A DNA stretch of 64,000 nucleotides, taken from an uncultured Azospirillum sp. (GTDB lineage Bacteria > Pseudomonadota > Alphaproteobacteria > Azospirillales > Azospirillaceae). Below the pieces are notes generated by a model, which did no database searches, was not told the DNA's origin, and saw only the letters and a program-made list of their open reading frames with translations. The position numbers were made by a program, and so were the translations under genes. Below are positions 1 to 8,937 of the stretch, one piece after another. The stretch covers positions 1 to 64,000 of the forward strand of contig NZ_CAMLJP010000021.1 in NCBI RefSeq assembly GCF_946480385.1, read 5' to 3'. Positions within the stretch are counted from its first letter, which is position 1; every line of letters begins with the position of its first letter.

Positions 1-3
1 GCC

Positions 4-1131
4 TCACCCCGGCAGCCGGTAGCCCGCAGACGGTTCCTGCATCGGGCAGCCGTTGCGGTCCATGCGGAATTCGGCGGAGCGGTCGTAGGCGAGGCGGCGG
101 GCGCGCATGATCGAACCGAGCGGCCGGTGCGCGGCCAGCCCATGCCACGGGCTGAAGGACAGCCGGTCGTCGCCGGCGCGGGACCGTTCCTCGCTCCACG
201 CCGTCTGCGCCGGCACGGTGAGGCGGGCGACGGTGCGGTAGGGGCTCAGCTCCTCCGGCCACAGCACGCTGGCATCCTCCACCGGCATGCGCTCCTCGTC
301 GGTGCGCAGCTGGGCGCGCAGCTCCCAGACCGCCTCGTGATCGCGGAAGAACTCCACCACCGCCTCGCGCAGGCCGTTCGGCTTGCCGTTGACGGTCAGC
401 GGCGCATCGGTCAGCGCGGTCAGGTCCGGCGAGACCGGAACGATCTGCAGCTTGGCGATATGGTCGCCGAAGCGCAGGGCCGCCTGGCTGTAGAAGGTCT
501 CGCCCAGGATGTGGGTTTCCGGGTGGCCGCCCAGCGTCTTCAGCGTGGCGCTTTCGCCGCCGAAGGCCTCCACCACCCGTTCGGTGGCGCGTAGGCCGGC
601 CGACAGCGCCTTCTTCGCCGTTTCCGCCCGGTCGGTGGTGGCGGCCAGCAGCTTCAGCGTCTTCAGGAACTGCTTGGCGTCGGGGGCCGAGAAGACCGGA
701 GCATTGGCCATGACGAAATCCTGCGTGGCCTCGCCCTCCGATCCCGGCATCCGGTCGCCGGACACCCCCAGCACCTTCACCGCCAGACCGCGCGGGGTCG
801 ACACGCTGTCGGGCAGGACGTCGCCCGGCGTGGTCGACAGCCGCAGGATCGCCGGATAGCTCTCGGCCCGCGCGAACAGGCCCTGGGCCAGCTCCGCCGG
901 CAGATCGTCCAGCACGTCCAGCCGGCCGATCAGCAGCCCGTGGCTCTTGGCATGGACGCTGCGGTTGGCGTGGCCGCTGTCTTCGAAGGTCTTGGCGCTG
1001 ATCGACAGCATCGTCTCGGCCAGATCCTCGAAGATCCGGGCTTCATCGGGACCGGGGTTTTCGACCGACGGCGTGTAGGGCAGGGGCTTTGAACTGGGCT
1101 GGGCATTGTGCCGGGCAGAGGCAGCGGACAC
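4..1131 (-). CDS. Catalase-family heme protein (y4iL/SrpA-like)
   Basis: Probably a heme-dependent peroxidase or catalase-like protein of the small y4iL/SrpA branch. Catalase-core landmarks are visible: SVHAKSHG carrying the expected distal histidine, RLSTTPGD followed by TPRGLAVKV, and DFVMANAPVFSA, which matches the catalase N-x-PVFF segment. An RARRLAYDR segment near the C-terminus could hold the proximal tyrosine. The frame is open back to 1272, but the first 47 codons look unlike the family. I chose the GTG at 1129-1131 because GGAG lies 8 nt upstream, giving 375 aa. The N-terminus PYTPSVENPGPDEA is typical of this family. The gene is divergent from the c-di-GMP protein at 1500. The family is clear; the substrate is unknown. 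Confidence 0.8.
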   Translation of the reverse strand: MSAASARHNAQPSSKPLPYTPSVENPGPDEARIFEDLAETMLSISAKTFEDSGHANRSVHAKSHGLLIGRLDVLDDLPAELAQGLFARAESYPAILRLSTTPGDVLPDSVSTPRGLAVKVLGVSGDRMPGSEGEATQDFVMANAPVFSAPDAKQFLKTLKLLAATTDRAETAKKALSAGLRATERVVEAFGGESATLKTLGGHPETHILGETFYSQAALRFGDHIAKLQIVPVSPDLTALTDAPLTVNGKPNGLREAVVEFFRDHEAVWELRAQLRTDEERMPVEDASVLWPEELSPYRTVARLTVPAQTAWSEERSRAGDDRLSFSPWHGLAAHRPLGSIMRARRLAYDRSAEFRMDRNGCPMQEPSAGYRLPG

Positions 1132-1499
1132 GAGCGGGGCTCCGGATTGTGGGCTGGGCAGGGTGCTGCCGGGACAACAGCCGGATTGTGTCGTCCGTTC
1201 CGCAACGATCGGCCGGAGCCTGCGGAAGTTACGGACAAGGCATGGGGGCCGACTCTGCTGTTTGCACTGCAAAAAAGAACTGTGTATACAAATATTCGAG
1301 CACGACCGGCGCGGGTGTGGTTTGGATATTTTCCAATCTTCTATAGAAATTAACCATAACAGCGGGAAAGTCCCTTATAAGAAGTCTGTGGCGTTGAGGT
1401 GTCTTGCCTGCTTATTCTTTAAGGTGGGAGGGTCGGAGCTCTTCGATCGCTTTGCGGACCTCGAAGAGTGCGGCCGGATCGGCGACCGAAGGGTGCTCC
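1132..1499. other. Divergent intergenic region
   Basis: About 370 bases between the divergent catalase-like gene and the c-di-GMP protein. The part from about 1260 to 1400 is clearly more AT-rich than the surroundings and includes the 8-bp palindrome TGTATACA at 1283-1290. It probably holds both promoters. I cannot assign a specific hexamer or operator. Confidence 0.4.
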
Positions 1500-4400
1500 A
1501 TGACCAGGCGGCCCATCATACGTCCCATCATGTGGATGCGCGGTTGTGTCCTGCTGCTGGGACTTCTGCTGGCGACGATGGTGCCGTCTGCCGACGGACG
1601 GTCGACGGCGGCGAACCGCAATCTGCTGATCCTGCATTCCTACCATCCCGGCTACGAGTGGACCGACCAGCAGGCCGCCGGCATAGCCGAGATGCTGGCC
1701 GCTTCCGCGCCCGACGCCGTGGCGATCAGCTATTATCTGGACTGGAAGCGCTTTCCCGATGAGGGCGGGTTGGAGCGGCTGCAGGCGCTGATCGCCCATC
1801 GCCATCCGCGTGGACAGATCGATGTCATCGTCACCACCGACGATGCCGCCCTGCAGTTCGGCCTGAAGCTGCGCCGGGAGGTCTACGGCCCGATTCCGCT
1901 GGTTTATGACGGGGTGCAGGTCGAGGTGGCACGGGCGATGACGGCTGGGGATCCGGCGGTCACCGGCGTGGTGGAGACCAGGGACGTGGCCGGAACCATC
2001 GACATGGCGCTGACGGCCAATCCGGCGCTGCAGCATCTGTTTGTCCTGCGCGACCACACCGAATCGGGCACCGTGCTGGACGACGAAATCCGGGAGGCCA
2101 GGGCAGCCGGCCGCGTTCCGGCCGTCCCGGATCTGCAGGTCCTGGAGGACATGCCCTTTGCCCGGCTGCAGGAGATCCTGTCGTCCCTGCCGCCGGACAG
2201 CGCCGTTCTGCTGGGCAATTACGCCACCGATTCCAAAGGGGTCGTCCTGCTGCCGCAGCAGTATCTCGCGCTGATGAGCAAGGCGAGCAGCGCCCCGATC
2301 TATGGGCTGGAGGACTATCTGCTCGGCCATGGGATCGTCGGCGGCAGCCTGAAGAGCGCCTATGAGCATGCCCGTGCGGTGGGCACGCTGGCGGCGAAGC
2401 TCCTCAACGGTGTGCCGGTGACCGAACTGCCGGTCGAGAGGCGCCGCTCGGTCATCCGTGCGGCCGACTACCGGCAGGCGGAGCGGTATGGCCTCGACGT
2501 CACGCGGTTCGGATCGCTCGACCGGCTGGTCAACAAGCCCTTCTCCTTCATGGAGACCTACCGCTGGCTGGTGGTGACGGTCGGCGGCGTGCTGCTGCTG
2601 CTGTTCGGCATGGTGCTGGTGCTGTCCTTCGCGCTGCGCGAACGCCGGATGGCCGAGGCGGCGCTGCGGGTGAGCAACGATGCGCTGAGCGAGTCGCGCC
2701 GGCAGTTGCAGGCCAAGGTCGTCGAGCTGACTGCCAGCAAGGAGACCTTGCGCGAGCAGGAACGCCGGATGCGGCTGGTGGCGGAGGCGTCGCGCGACAT
2801 CATCTGGAGCTGGGACATCGTCCACGATACCCGCGTCCTGTCCGGCCGGGTGGAGGAACTGCTGGGGGTTGAACCGCTCAGAATCGATTCGCGGGCGGCC
2901 TGGTTCGACCGCATCCATCCGGAAGACCGTCCGCTGGCCGAGGAGGCCTTGCAGCGCCACCTGTCCGGCGAGCTGCCGGAATACCGGGTGGAATACCGCA
3001 TCCGCCACCGCGACGGCCATTACCTGTGGCTCTACGCCACCGGCAAGGCCCTGTTCGACGGGGAGGGGCAGGGAAAGCCGCTGATGATGGGCGGTTCCTA
3101 CACCGACATCACGGCGCAGAAGCGGCAGCAGGAGTGGCTGGACCATCTGGCCCATTATGATTCGCTGACCGGGCTGCCCAACCGGCTGATGCTGGAACGG
3201 CATGTCGACCGGCTGATCGCCGAGAACAGGACTTGCGGCCAAGCCGGGTCGCTGGCGCTGCTGTTCCTCGACATGGACAATTTCAAGTTCATCAATGACG
3301 GGTTCGGCCACAAGGCAGGCGACGAGCTGCTGACGATGATGGGCCAGCGCATCAGCAAAGGGGCCGGCGAGGGGCTGTTCATCGCGCGGCTGGGCGGCGA
3401 CGAGTTCGTGGTGGTCGTTCAGGACGGCGACGCCTGCGCTCCGGCGGAGGTGGCGCGGCGGGTGGAGCAGGCTCTGGCCGCGCCTTTCCTGGTGGAAGGA
3501 CAGCATTTCTACGTTTCCTGCAGCATCGGCATCGCCCGCTATCCCTGGGACGGCCGCTGCTTCGACGATCTGCTGCAGAACGCCGACACCGCCATGTACC
3601 GGGCCAAGGACAATGGGCGCGGACGGATCTGCACCTTCACCCCCGACATGAACCGCAATGTCGTGGAGCGCATGCGGCTGCTCAGCCGTGCCCGGCTGGC
3701 TTTCGACCGCCAGGCCTTCACCCTGCATTACCAGCCGCAGGTCGCCACATCCGACGGCCGGGTCCACGGCTTCGAGGCGCTGGTCCGCTGGACCGATTCG
3801 GAATTGGGGCCGGTGTCGCCGGACCGCTTCATCCCGGTGTGCGAGGATTCGGGCCTGATCGTCCCGCTCGGGCTGTGGGTGCTGGAGACCGCCTGCGTCG
3901 AGGCGGTCGGTCTGGCCTGCCGCGGGGCCGGCGACGTGACGATGAGCGTCAACATGTCGGCGGTCCAGCTGTCCCAGCATGATTTCGTGCCGCGGGTGCT
4001 GGAGATCCTGGCCCGCACCGGATTGCCGCCGCACCGGCTGGAGCTGGAGATCACCGAGTCGCAGATGATCGGCTCGCTCGACGCCGCCATCGGCAAGCTG
4101 AATGCGCTGCGGCAGGCCGGCATCCACATCGCGCTGGACGATTTCGGCACCGGCTATTCGTCGCTGACCTATCTGCGGACGCTGCCGATCAACACGCTGA
4201 AGCTGGACAAGGCCTTCATCAACGACGTCCACCGCCGCCCCGACGCGCGCAGCATGGTGTCGTCCATCTCGCGCATCGCCCACGACCTCAGTCGCTGTGT
4301 GGTGGCCGAAGGGGTGGAGGACGCCGCCCAGTGGGAGGTGCTTGCGCAGATGGGTTGCGACCTGATCCAGGGCTATTTCGTCAGCCGGCCACTGCCCGCC

Positions 4401-4532
4401 GACTGCATCGACGCCTTCCTGGCAGCCTGGGAGGAGCGGCGGGCCGGCTTGCCGCTGATCGACGGCGACGTGGTGGTCGGCATGTCCGCCGCCGGGGTGA
4501 ACCGGCCGACCAACAGCCGCGAGCCGGTCTGA
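1500..4532 (+). CDS. Membrane sensor with substrate-binding-like, PAS, GGDEF and EAL domains
   Basis: A predicted bifunctional c-di-GMP enzyme of 1010 aa. A signal/anchor segment (about residues 12-30) leads into a periplasmic domain of the ABC-substrate-binding type (about 35-345, starting NLLILHSYHPGYEW). A membrane helix follows at about 355-380, then a short coiled coil, a PAS/PAC domain (about 425-540), GGDEF (about 545-710) and EAL (about 730-985). Catalytic signatures look intact: GGDEF at 632-636, EAL at 759-761, DDFGTGYSSL and VVAEGVE. Both synthesis and hydrolysis of c-di-GMP are therefore possible. The ATG at 1500 is preferred because GAAGGG precedes it by 8 nt and a plausible signal segment follows; the frame is open from 1404. 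The ligand of the periplasmic domain is unknown. Confidence 0.88.
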   Translation: MTRRPIIRPIMWMRGCVLLLGLLLATMVPSADGRSTAANRNLLILHSYHPGYEWTDQQAAGIAEMLAASAPDAVAISYYLDWKRFPDEGGLERLQALIAHRHPRGQIDVIVTTDDAALQFGLKLRREVYGPIPLVYDGVQVEVARAMTAGDPAVTGVVETRDVAGTIDMALTANPALQHLFVLRDHTESGTVLDDEIREARAAGRVPAVPDLQVLEDMPFARLQEILSSLPPDSAVLLGNYATDSKGVVLLPQQYLALMSKASSAPIYGLEDYLLGHGIVGGSLKSAYEHARAVGTLAAKLLNGVPVTELPVERRRSVIRAADYRQAERYGLDVTRFGSLDRLVNKPFSFMETYRWLVVTVGGVLLLLFGMVLVLSFALRERRMAEAALRVSNDALSESRRQLQAKVVELTASKETLREQERRMRLVAEASRDIIWSWDIVHDTRVLSGRVEELLGVEPLRIDSRAAWFDRIHPEDRPLAEEALQRHLSGELPEYRVEYRIRHRDGHYLWLYATGKALFDGEGQGKPLMMGGSYTDITAQKRQQEWLDHLAHYDSLTGLPNRLMLERHVDRLIAENRTCGQAGSLALLFLDMDNFKFINDGFGHKAGDELLTMMGQRISKGAGEGLFIARLGGDEFVVVVQDGDACAPAEVARRVEQALAAPFLVEGQHFYVSCSIGIARYPWDGRCFDDLLQNADTAMYRAKDNGRGRICTFTPDMNRNVVERMRLLSRARLAFDRQAFTLHYQPQVATSDGRVHGFEALVRWTDSELGPVSPDRFIPVCEDSGLIVPLGLWVLETACVEAVGLACRGAGDVTMSVNMSAVQLSQHDFVPRVLEILARTGLPPHRLELEITESQMIGSLDAAIGKLNALRQAGIHIALDDFGTGYSSLTYLRTLPINTLKLDKAFINDVHRRPDARSMVSSISRIAHDLSRCVVAEGVEDAAQWEVLAQMGCDLIQGYFVSRPLPADCIDAFLAAWEERRAGLPLIDGDVVVGMSAAGVNRPTNSREPV

Positions 4533-4566
4533 TCGGAAGCGGCCACGGCCCGGCGGCCATCAGGCG

Positions 4567-6084
4567 TCAGGCGACGATCTTGTTGTCGCAGGAGAGGCAG
4601 GACACCTGCGCCGGTTCATGCATGGACCAGACACCTTTTCCCAGCTGCTTGGCGCGGTACATCGCGGCGTCGGCCTGGCGCAGGCAACAGGACAGGTCGC
4701 CGCATGCGCCCGCGGTCAGTGCGATGCCGATGCTGCATCCCACGCCCGCATCGAGATCGCGGACCTGAGTGATGATGCGGGAGGCGACGCCGATGGCGAC
4801 CGTCCTGATTTCGGGATCATACCCGGACAGGCAGATGACGAACTCGTCGCCGCCGACCCGGCCGATCAGGTCGCCGTCGCGGATCATCTTGCGCATGATC
4901 TCGGCGACCATCGTCAGGACACTGTCGCCGCGATGGTGGCCGTGCCGGTCGTTCACCGCCTTGAAGCCGTCCAGATCGATGTAGAGGAAGGCGAGGACCG
5001 ATCCGCGTTTCCCGGCATTCAGGTGCATCCGGTCCGCCAGTTCCAGGAACAGTCCGCGGGCGGGCAACCCGGTCAGGGGATCGCGCCGGGCCTGATGGAG
5101 TTCGGCATCCAATTGGCGCGCGGCGTTCTCCGCTTCGAGCACACGCATCCGGACATGGTTCTCGCGCCGGACCATGCGGGCACCCCACAAAAGCACAAGC
5201 AGCACGAGGACCGTTGCGATCCCCACTTCGGCGATGAACCAGAGCGATCGGGTCCGCCATGCGGCGAAGGCCGACCGGCTCTCGATCCCGGCATAGACGA
5301 CGAGGTTCAGGTCAGGGATCAGCCGGTAGGCGGCAAGCCGCTCCTCGCCATCGAACACCGACCGTGACCAGTAGACCCCGACCGGCGAACGCGGAAGCTG
5401 CTCCCGGAAGAGATGCCCGTCCCGGTCGTTCTTGCCGATGAAGTCGGACAGGTCCGGATTGCGGGCGACGATTTCGCCATCGGTGCGGAAGATGGTGATC
5501 GTCGTATCCAGCCCGAACGACATCAGGGCGTAGAAATTGACCAGCCATTCGGCCTTCATCCCGGCGCTGGCGATGCCGATGACGTCGCCGGTCCAGTCGC
5601 GGATCGGCCGCGAAATGGTGAAGAGGATGCGGTCGTCCATAAGGCTGCGCAGGGCCGGGCTGATCACGAACTCCGCCCCCGTCATCACCGCCTGAAAATG
5701 CGGACGGTCCGCGACGTTGAGTGGCCGGTCCACCTGCCGGCCGGTGCCGACGATTCCATTGCCCTTGGCGTCGAACAGCCACAGGGTGTCCCCGCCGTCC
5801 AGGTTGGCGAGGGCATCGCGCAGCCGGCGCCAGTGGGCAGCATTCCGCACGGCTTCCAGGCTGCCGGCATCGTCGACCAGCGAGGTCGCCTGATGCAGGG
5901 CGATGTCGGCCCCCTTGGTCGTGTGCAGGACATGGGCCTCGACCACCTTTGCCATGTCGGCGGCCAGCGCCTCCATCTGTGCGGCGGTGCTCGCCCGGTC
6001 CTGCCAGACGATGTGAACCGTCATGGCGATGACGACGGCCAGAGCCAGTCCGGCGGCGAGCAGAGCGTTCAGGTGTCGGGACAT
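4567..6084 (-). CDS. Cache-domain membrane diguanylate cyclase
   Basis: A 505-aa membrane diguanylate cyclase. It has an N-terminal membrane helix (about 5-27), a double-Cache-like periplasmic sensor (about 30-275), a second helix (about 280-305), a charged coiled-coil linker, and a C-terminal GGDEF domain with intact RVGGDEFVICL near residue 410. The start is supported by GGAG 5 nt before the ATG. The last residues include a CxxC pair (VSCLSCDNK) beyond the cyclase fold, which could bind metal or be redox active. The gene converges with the GGDEF/EAL protein at 1500-4532, so two c-di-GMP enzymes sit tail to tail. The sensed ligand cannot be inferred. Confidence 0.88.
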   Translation of the reverse strand: MSRHLNALLAAGLALAVVIAMTVHIVWQDRASTAAQMEALAADMAKVVEAHVLHTTKGADIALHQATSLVDDAGSLEAVRNAAHWRRLRDALANLDGGDTLWLFDAKGNGIVGTGRQVDRPLNVADRPHFQAVMTGAEFVISPALRSLMDDRILFTISRPIRDWTGDVIGIASAGMKAEWLVNFYALMSFGLDTTITIFRTDGEIVARNPDLSDFIGKNDRDGHLFREQLPRSPVGVYWSRSVFDGEERLAAYRLIPDLNLVVYAGIESRSAFAAWRTRSLWFIAEVGIATVLVLLVLLWGARMVRRENHVRMRVLEAENAARQLDAELHQARRDPLTGLPARGLFLELADRMHLNAGKRGSVLAFLYIDLDGFKAVNDRHGHHRGDSVLTMVAEIMRKMIRDGDLIGRVGGDEFVICLSGYDPEIRTVAIGVASRIITQVRDLDAGVGCSIGIALTAGACGDLSCCLRQADAAMYRAKQLGKGVWSMHEPAQVSCLSCDNKIVA

Positions 6085-6303
6085 GGAAACTCCGCTGCGT
6101 CGGCCAGTTGGTGGGCGTCGCCTGCATTACGCAAGTAATATACCAAAGCGGAGGGGTCGATTATGCGAGGGGCAACCCTGATCGGGGCCATCCACCATCG
6201 CAAATTGCGTCTCATAGTTGGAACTGCGAACCAGAATGCGCGGTGACTATACAATCCAGCCGGGACAATCCGGCCGGGCTCCTCTGTCGGGTGGATAACG
6301 CAA

Positions 6304-6336
6304 AACGCCCCGCATGCGGGCTGCGTGCGGGGCGTT
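6304..6336 (-). terminator. Intrinsic terminator of the 6374-6790 gene
   Basis: A perfect 11-bp stem (AACGCCCCGCA paired with TGCGGGGCGTT) with an 11-nt loop. Read leftward, the stem runs into TTTTG, so it fits rho-independent termination of the minus-strand gene ending at 6374. Confidence 0.75.
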
Positions 6337-6373
6337 CTCGGAGGCTGGGCTGACGGGACCGGAGGAGTCGCGC

Positions 6374-6790
6374 TCAGTGCCGGGTGCGGGCCGGGGTGAT
6401 GTAGACGCCGTCCCAATCGACGCCGAACAGGGCGTCGTCGCCGGCCTCTTCCACCAGATCGTCGTATTCGTGGGCCTCGATCAGCCCGAAGATCGAGGCG
6501 GTGCCGGAGGCGTCGAGGTCGCAGGTGACCACATGGCCGCCGACTTCGACGGAGGTGAAGAACACTTCCGGCAGTTCCATGCTGTCCAGGTCGGCGGTGA
6601 CGGCAGCTTCGATCTCGTGGATGGAGCGGGACGACAGCGACACGCGCAGCTTGGCCGCCTGGGAGGCCCAGACGATGCGCTTGACGTGGGCCGGCTCCTT
6701 CATCTCCGCAACGCCCGGCGCCTCGTCGCCTTGGCCGGCCATCGCGATCATCCGGGAAACCAGGGTCGAGGTGCTGCTGGGTGCGCGCAT
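6374..6790 (-). CDS. Conserved hypothetical protein, acidic C-terminal half
   Basis: A 138-aa protein that I do not recognise. The start is well supported: GGAGG lies 6 nt before the ATG at 6790. The N-terminal 30 residues are Ser/Thr/Gly/Ala rich. The remainder looks globular, with alternating strands (KLRVSLSS, EVFFTSVEVGGHVVTCDLD) and an acidic end (EYDDLVEEAGDDALFGVDWDGVYITP). There is no signal peptide or membrane helix. It is monocistronic, with a strong terminator 40 nt downstream and pseudouridine-phosphate glycosidase behind it. No function is proposed. Confidence 0.75.
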   Translation of the reverse strand: MRAPSSTSTLVSRMIAMAGQGDEAPGVAEMKEPAHVKRIVWASQAAKLRVSLSSRSIHEIEAAVTADLDSMELPEVFFTSVEVGGHVVTCDLDASGTASIFGLIEAHEYDDLVEEAGDDALFGVDWDGVYITPARTRH

Positions 6791-6905
6791 TGAAGCCTCC
6801 GCTCGTTCGATGACGACAGATTTGCGCGCAGGCGGTTAACGGGGTCTTAAGCCGGTACCGGGGCTAAAGCCTTACCACCGCAGGAGTAGGCTTATCCGTT
6901 CGGTT

Positions 6906-7820
6906 CTAGGGGGCGGCAAGGGCGGCGGCGACCCCGGCCGCGACCCGCGCGTTGTTGCGGATCAGCGCGATGTTGGCGGTCAGGCTGCGCCCGCCGGTGA
7001 TGCGCTCCAGCGCCGCCAGCAGGTGCGGGGTGATGTCCTTCCCCTTGATTTCCTTGGCTTCCGCGTCGGCCAGCGCCTGGGTGACCGCGGCTTCCATCGC
7101 CTCGGGGTCCAGCTCGTCGGCGGGCGGGATCGGGTTGGCGAGCAGAACGCCGCCTTCCAGGCCAAGCTGCCATTTCGCCCGCAGGATGTCTGCCACCTCG
7201 GTCACGTTGTCACAGCGATGATCGACGGGAAGGCCGCTGCGGCGGCTGTAGAAGGCGGGAAATTCGTCCGTGCCGAAGCCCAGGACCGGGACGCCGCGGG
7301 TTTCCAGCACCTCCAGCGTCTTGGGCAGGTCGAGAATCGACTTGGCGCCGGCGCAGACCACGCAGACGGAGGTGCGGGCCAGCTCGTCGAGGTCGGCGGA
7401 GATGTCGAAGCTGGTTTCCGCCCCGCGATGGACGCCGCCGATGCCGCCGGTGGCGAAGACGGAGATGCCGGCCAGCCGCGCCCCGATCATCGTCGCCGCC
7501 ACCGTGGTGGCGCCGATGCCGCCGGTGGCGAGCGCGATGGGCAGGTCGCGGCGGCTCAGCTTGCGCGCCTTGTGGCCGGCGGTGGCCAGCCGTTCCAGCG
7601 CCGTGTCGTCCAGCCCGATGCGGATGCGCCCGTCCATCACCGCGATGGTGGCGGGGATGGCGCCGGCAGCCCGCACCTCCGCCTCCAGCGCGCGGGCGGT
7701 CTCCAGATTCTGCGGAAAGGGCATGCCGTGGGAGATCACCGTCGATTCAAGCGCCACCACCGGGCGGCTCCCGGCAAGCGCGTCGGCGATCTCGGGGGTC
7801 GGCAGCAGGATCGGGTGCAT
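6906..7820 (-). CDS. psuG: Pseudouridine-5'-phosphate glycosidase
   Basis: Splits pseudouridine 5'-phosphate into uracil and ribose 5-phosphate. The 304-aa product covers the whole family fold: PVVALESTVISHGMPFPQN at the N-terminus, MDGRIRIG, a KLSRRDLP segment with the conserved lysine, TGGIGGVHRG, SILDLPKTLE, GFGTDEFPAFYSR, and ITPHLLAALERIT at the end. The ATG at 7820 is chosen because GGAG lies about 10 nt upstream and the family begins here; the 32 codons further upstream overlap the divergent exonuclease gene. The usual partner, the sugar kinase psuK, is not adjacent. Uracil made here could be salvaged by Upp (21075). Confidence 0.95.
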   Translation of the reverse strand: MHPILLPTPEIADALAGSRPVVALESTVISHGMPFPQNLETARALEAEVRAAGAIPATIAVMDGRIRIGLDDTALERLATAGHKARKLSRRDLPIALATGGIGATTVAATMIGARLAGISVFATGGIGGVHRGAETSFDISADLDELARTSVCVVCAGAKSILDLPKTLEVLETRGVPVLGFGTDEFPAFYSRRSGLPVDHRCDNVTEVADILRAKWQLGLEGGVLLANPIPPADELDPEAMEAAVTQALADAEAKEIKGKDITPHLLAALERITGGRSLTANIALIRNNARVAAGVAAALAAP

Positions 7821-7860
7821 GCGCTGGGTCTCCGCTGTTGGGCGCCCTATATTAGGACGC

Positions 7861-8937
7861 ATGTCCGCTGCACACCAATTCAATCCAGATCGTCCCCACC
7901 CCGACCGATGGATCAAGGTCCTTCCCGAGGGGCAGTATGTCGAGCCGGGGGGCTTCTACATCGACCCGGTGCGCCCGGTGGAGCGCGCGGTCGTCACCCA
8001 CGGCCATTCCGACCACGCGAGGCCCGGCAACCGCCATGTGCTGGCGACGCCCGGAACGCTCGCCATCATGCGCCAGCGGATGGGCGAGGGGGTGGGCGGC
8101 AGCCTGCAAGGGCTGGAGTATGGCGAGAGTTTGCGCATCGGCGACGTGGCGGTGCGGCTGGTGCCGGCCGGCCATGTGCTGGGCAGCGCCCAGGTGGTGC
8201 TGGAGCATGCCGGGTCGCGCGTGGTGGTGTCGGGCGACTACAAGCGCCGGCTCGACCGCACATGTGCGCCGTTCGAGCCGGTGCCCTGCGACGTCTTCGT
8301 CACCGAGGCGACCTTCGGCCTGCCGGTGTTCCGCCATCCGCCCGACCTGGGGGAGGTGGGAAAGCTGCTGCATTCGATGGCGCTGTTCCCGGAGCGCAGC
8401 CATGTGGTCGGCGTCTATGCGCTGGGCAAATGCCAGCGGCTGATCACCCTGCTGCGGGCGGCGGGGTACGACCGGCCGATCTGGCTGCATGGCGCGCTGG
8501 AGCCGCTGTGCCGGCTGTACAGCAGTCTGGGGGTGGAGTTGGGCGAGCTGCGACCCGCCACCGTCGCGGCGAAGGAGGATTTGAAGGGCGCGCTGGTGCT
8601 GGCTCCGCCGGCGGCGGTGGCCGACCGCTGGGCGCGGCGGCTGGCCGATCCGGTGGTGGCGGTGGCGTCGGGCTGGATGCGGGTGCGCCAGCGCGCGCGC
8701 CAGCGCGGGGTGGAACTGCCGCTGGTCATCTCCGACCATGCCGATTGGGACGAGCTGTGCCAGACGCTGGCGGATGTCGGCGCGCCGGAGGTCTGGGTGA
8801 CCCATGGCCGCGAGGAAGCGCTGGTCCATTACGCCACCAGCCGCGGCATCCGCGCCCGCGCCCTGGCGCTGATCGGCTTCGAGGACGAGGATTCGGAAGG
8901 AATTCCGGAGAAGGCCGGGGAAGGAGAGGCGTCGTGA
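7861..8937 (+). CDS. Ligase-associated MBL-fold DNA exonuclease
   Basis: A 358-aa metallo-beta-lactamase/beta-CASP nuclease of the ligase-associated DNA damage response type (SNM1-like). The metal motif is present as THGHSDHARPGN, followed by GHVLGSAQVVLEH, VVVSGDYKRRLD, TEATFGLPVFRHP and the late ISDHADWDEL. It precedes an ATP-dependent DNA ligase with a 4-bp GTGA overlap, which implies translational coupling. In other bacteria this pair is often followed by an Lhr-type helicase and a PdeM-like phosphoesterase; neither is here. The start is 40 bp from the divergent psuG start. Confidence 0.9.
   Translation: MSAAHQFNPDRPHPDRWIKVLPEGQYVEPGGFYIDPVRPVERAVVTHGHSDHARPGNRHVLATPGTLAIMRQRMGEGVGGSLQGLEYGESLRIGDVAVRLVPAGHVLGSAQVVLEHAGSRVVVSGDYKRRLDRTCAPFEPVPCDVFVTEATFGLPVFRHPPDLGEVGKLLHSMALFPERSHVVGVYALGKCQRLITLLRAAGYDRPIWLHGALEPLCRLYSSLGVELGELRPATVAAKEDLKGALVLAPPAAVADRWARRLADPVVAVASGWMRVRQRARQRGVELPLVISDHADWDELCQTLADVGAPEVWVTHGREEALVHYATSRGIRARALALIGFEDEDSEGIPEKAGEGEAS

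Noticed and set aside
1419..4283. A 954-codon minus-strand open frame
   Set aside because: Antisense to the GGDEF/EAL protein; no domains and no ribosome-binding site.
7023..8933. Long N-terminal extension of the DNA ligase
   Set aside because: The upstream part is antisense to psuG and overlaps the exonuclease in another frame; the GTG at 8934 has AAGGAGAG and begins the known fold.
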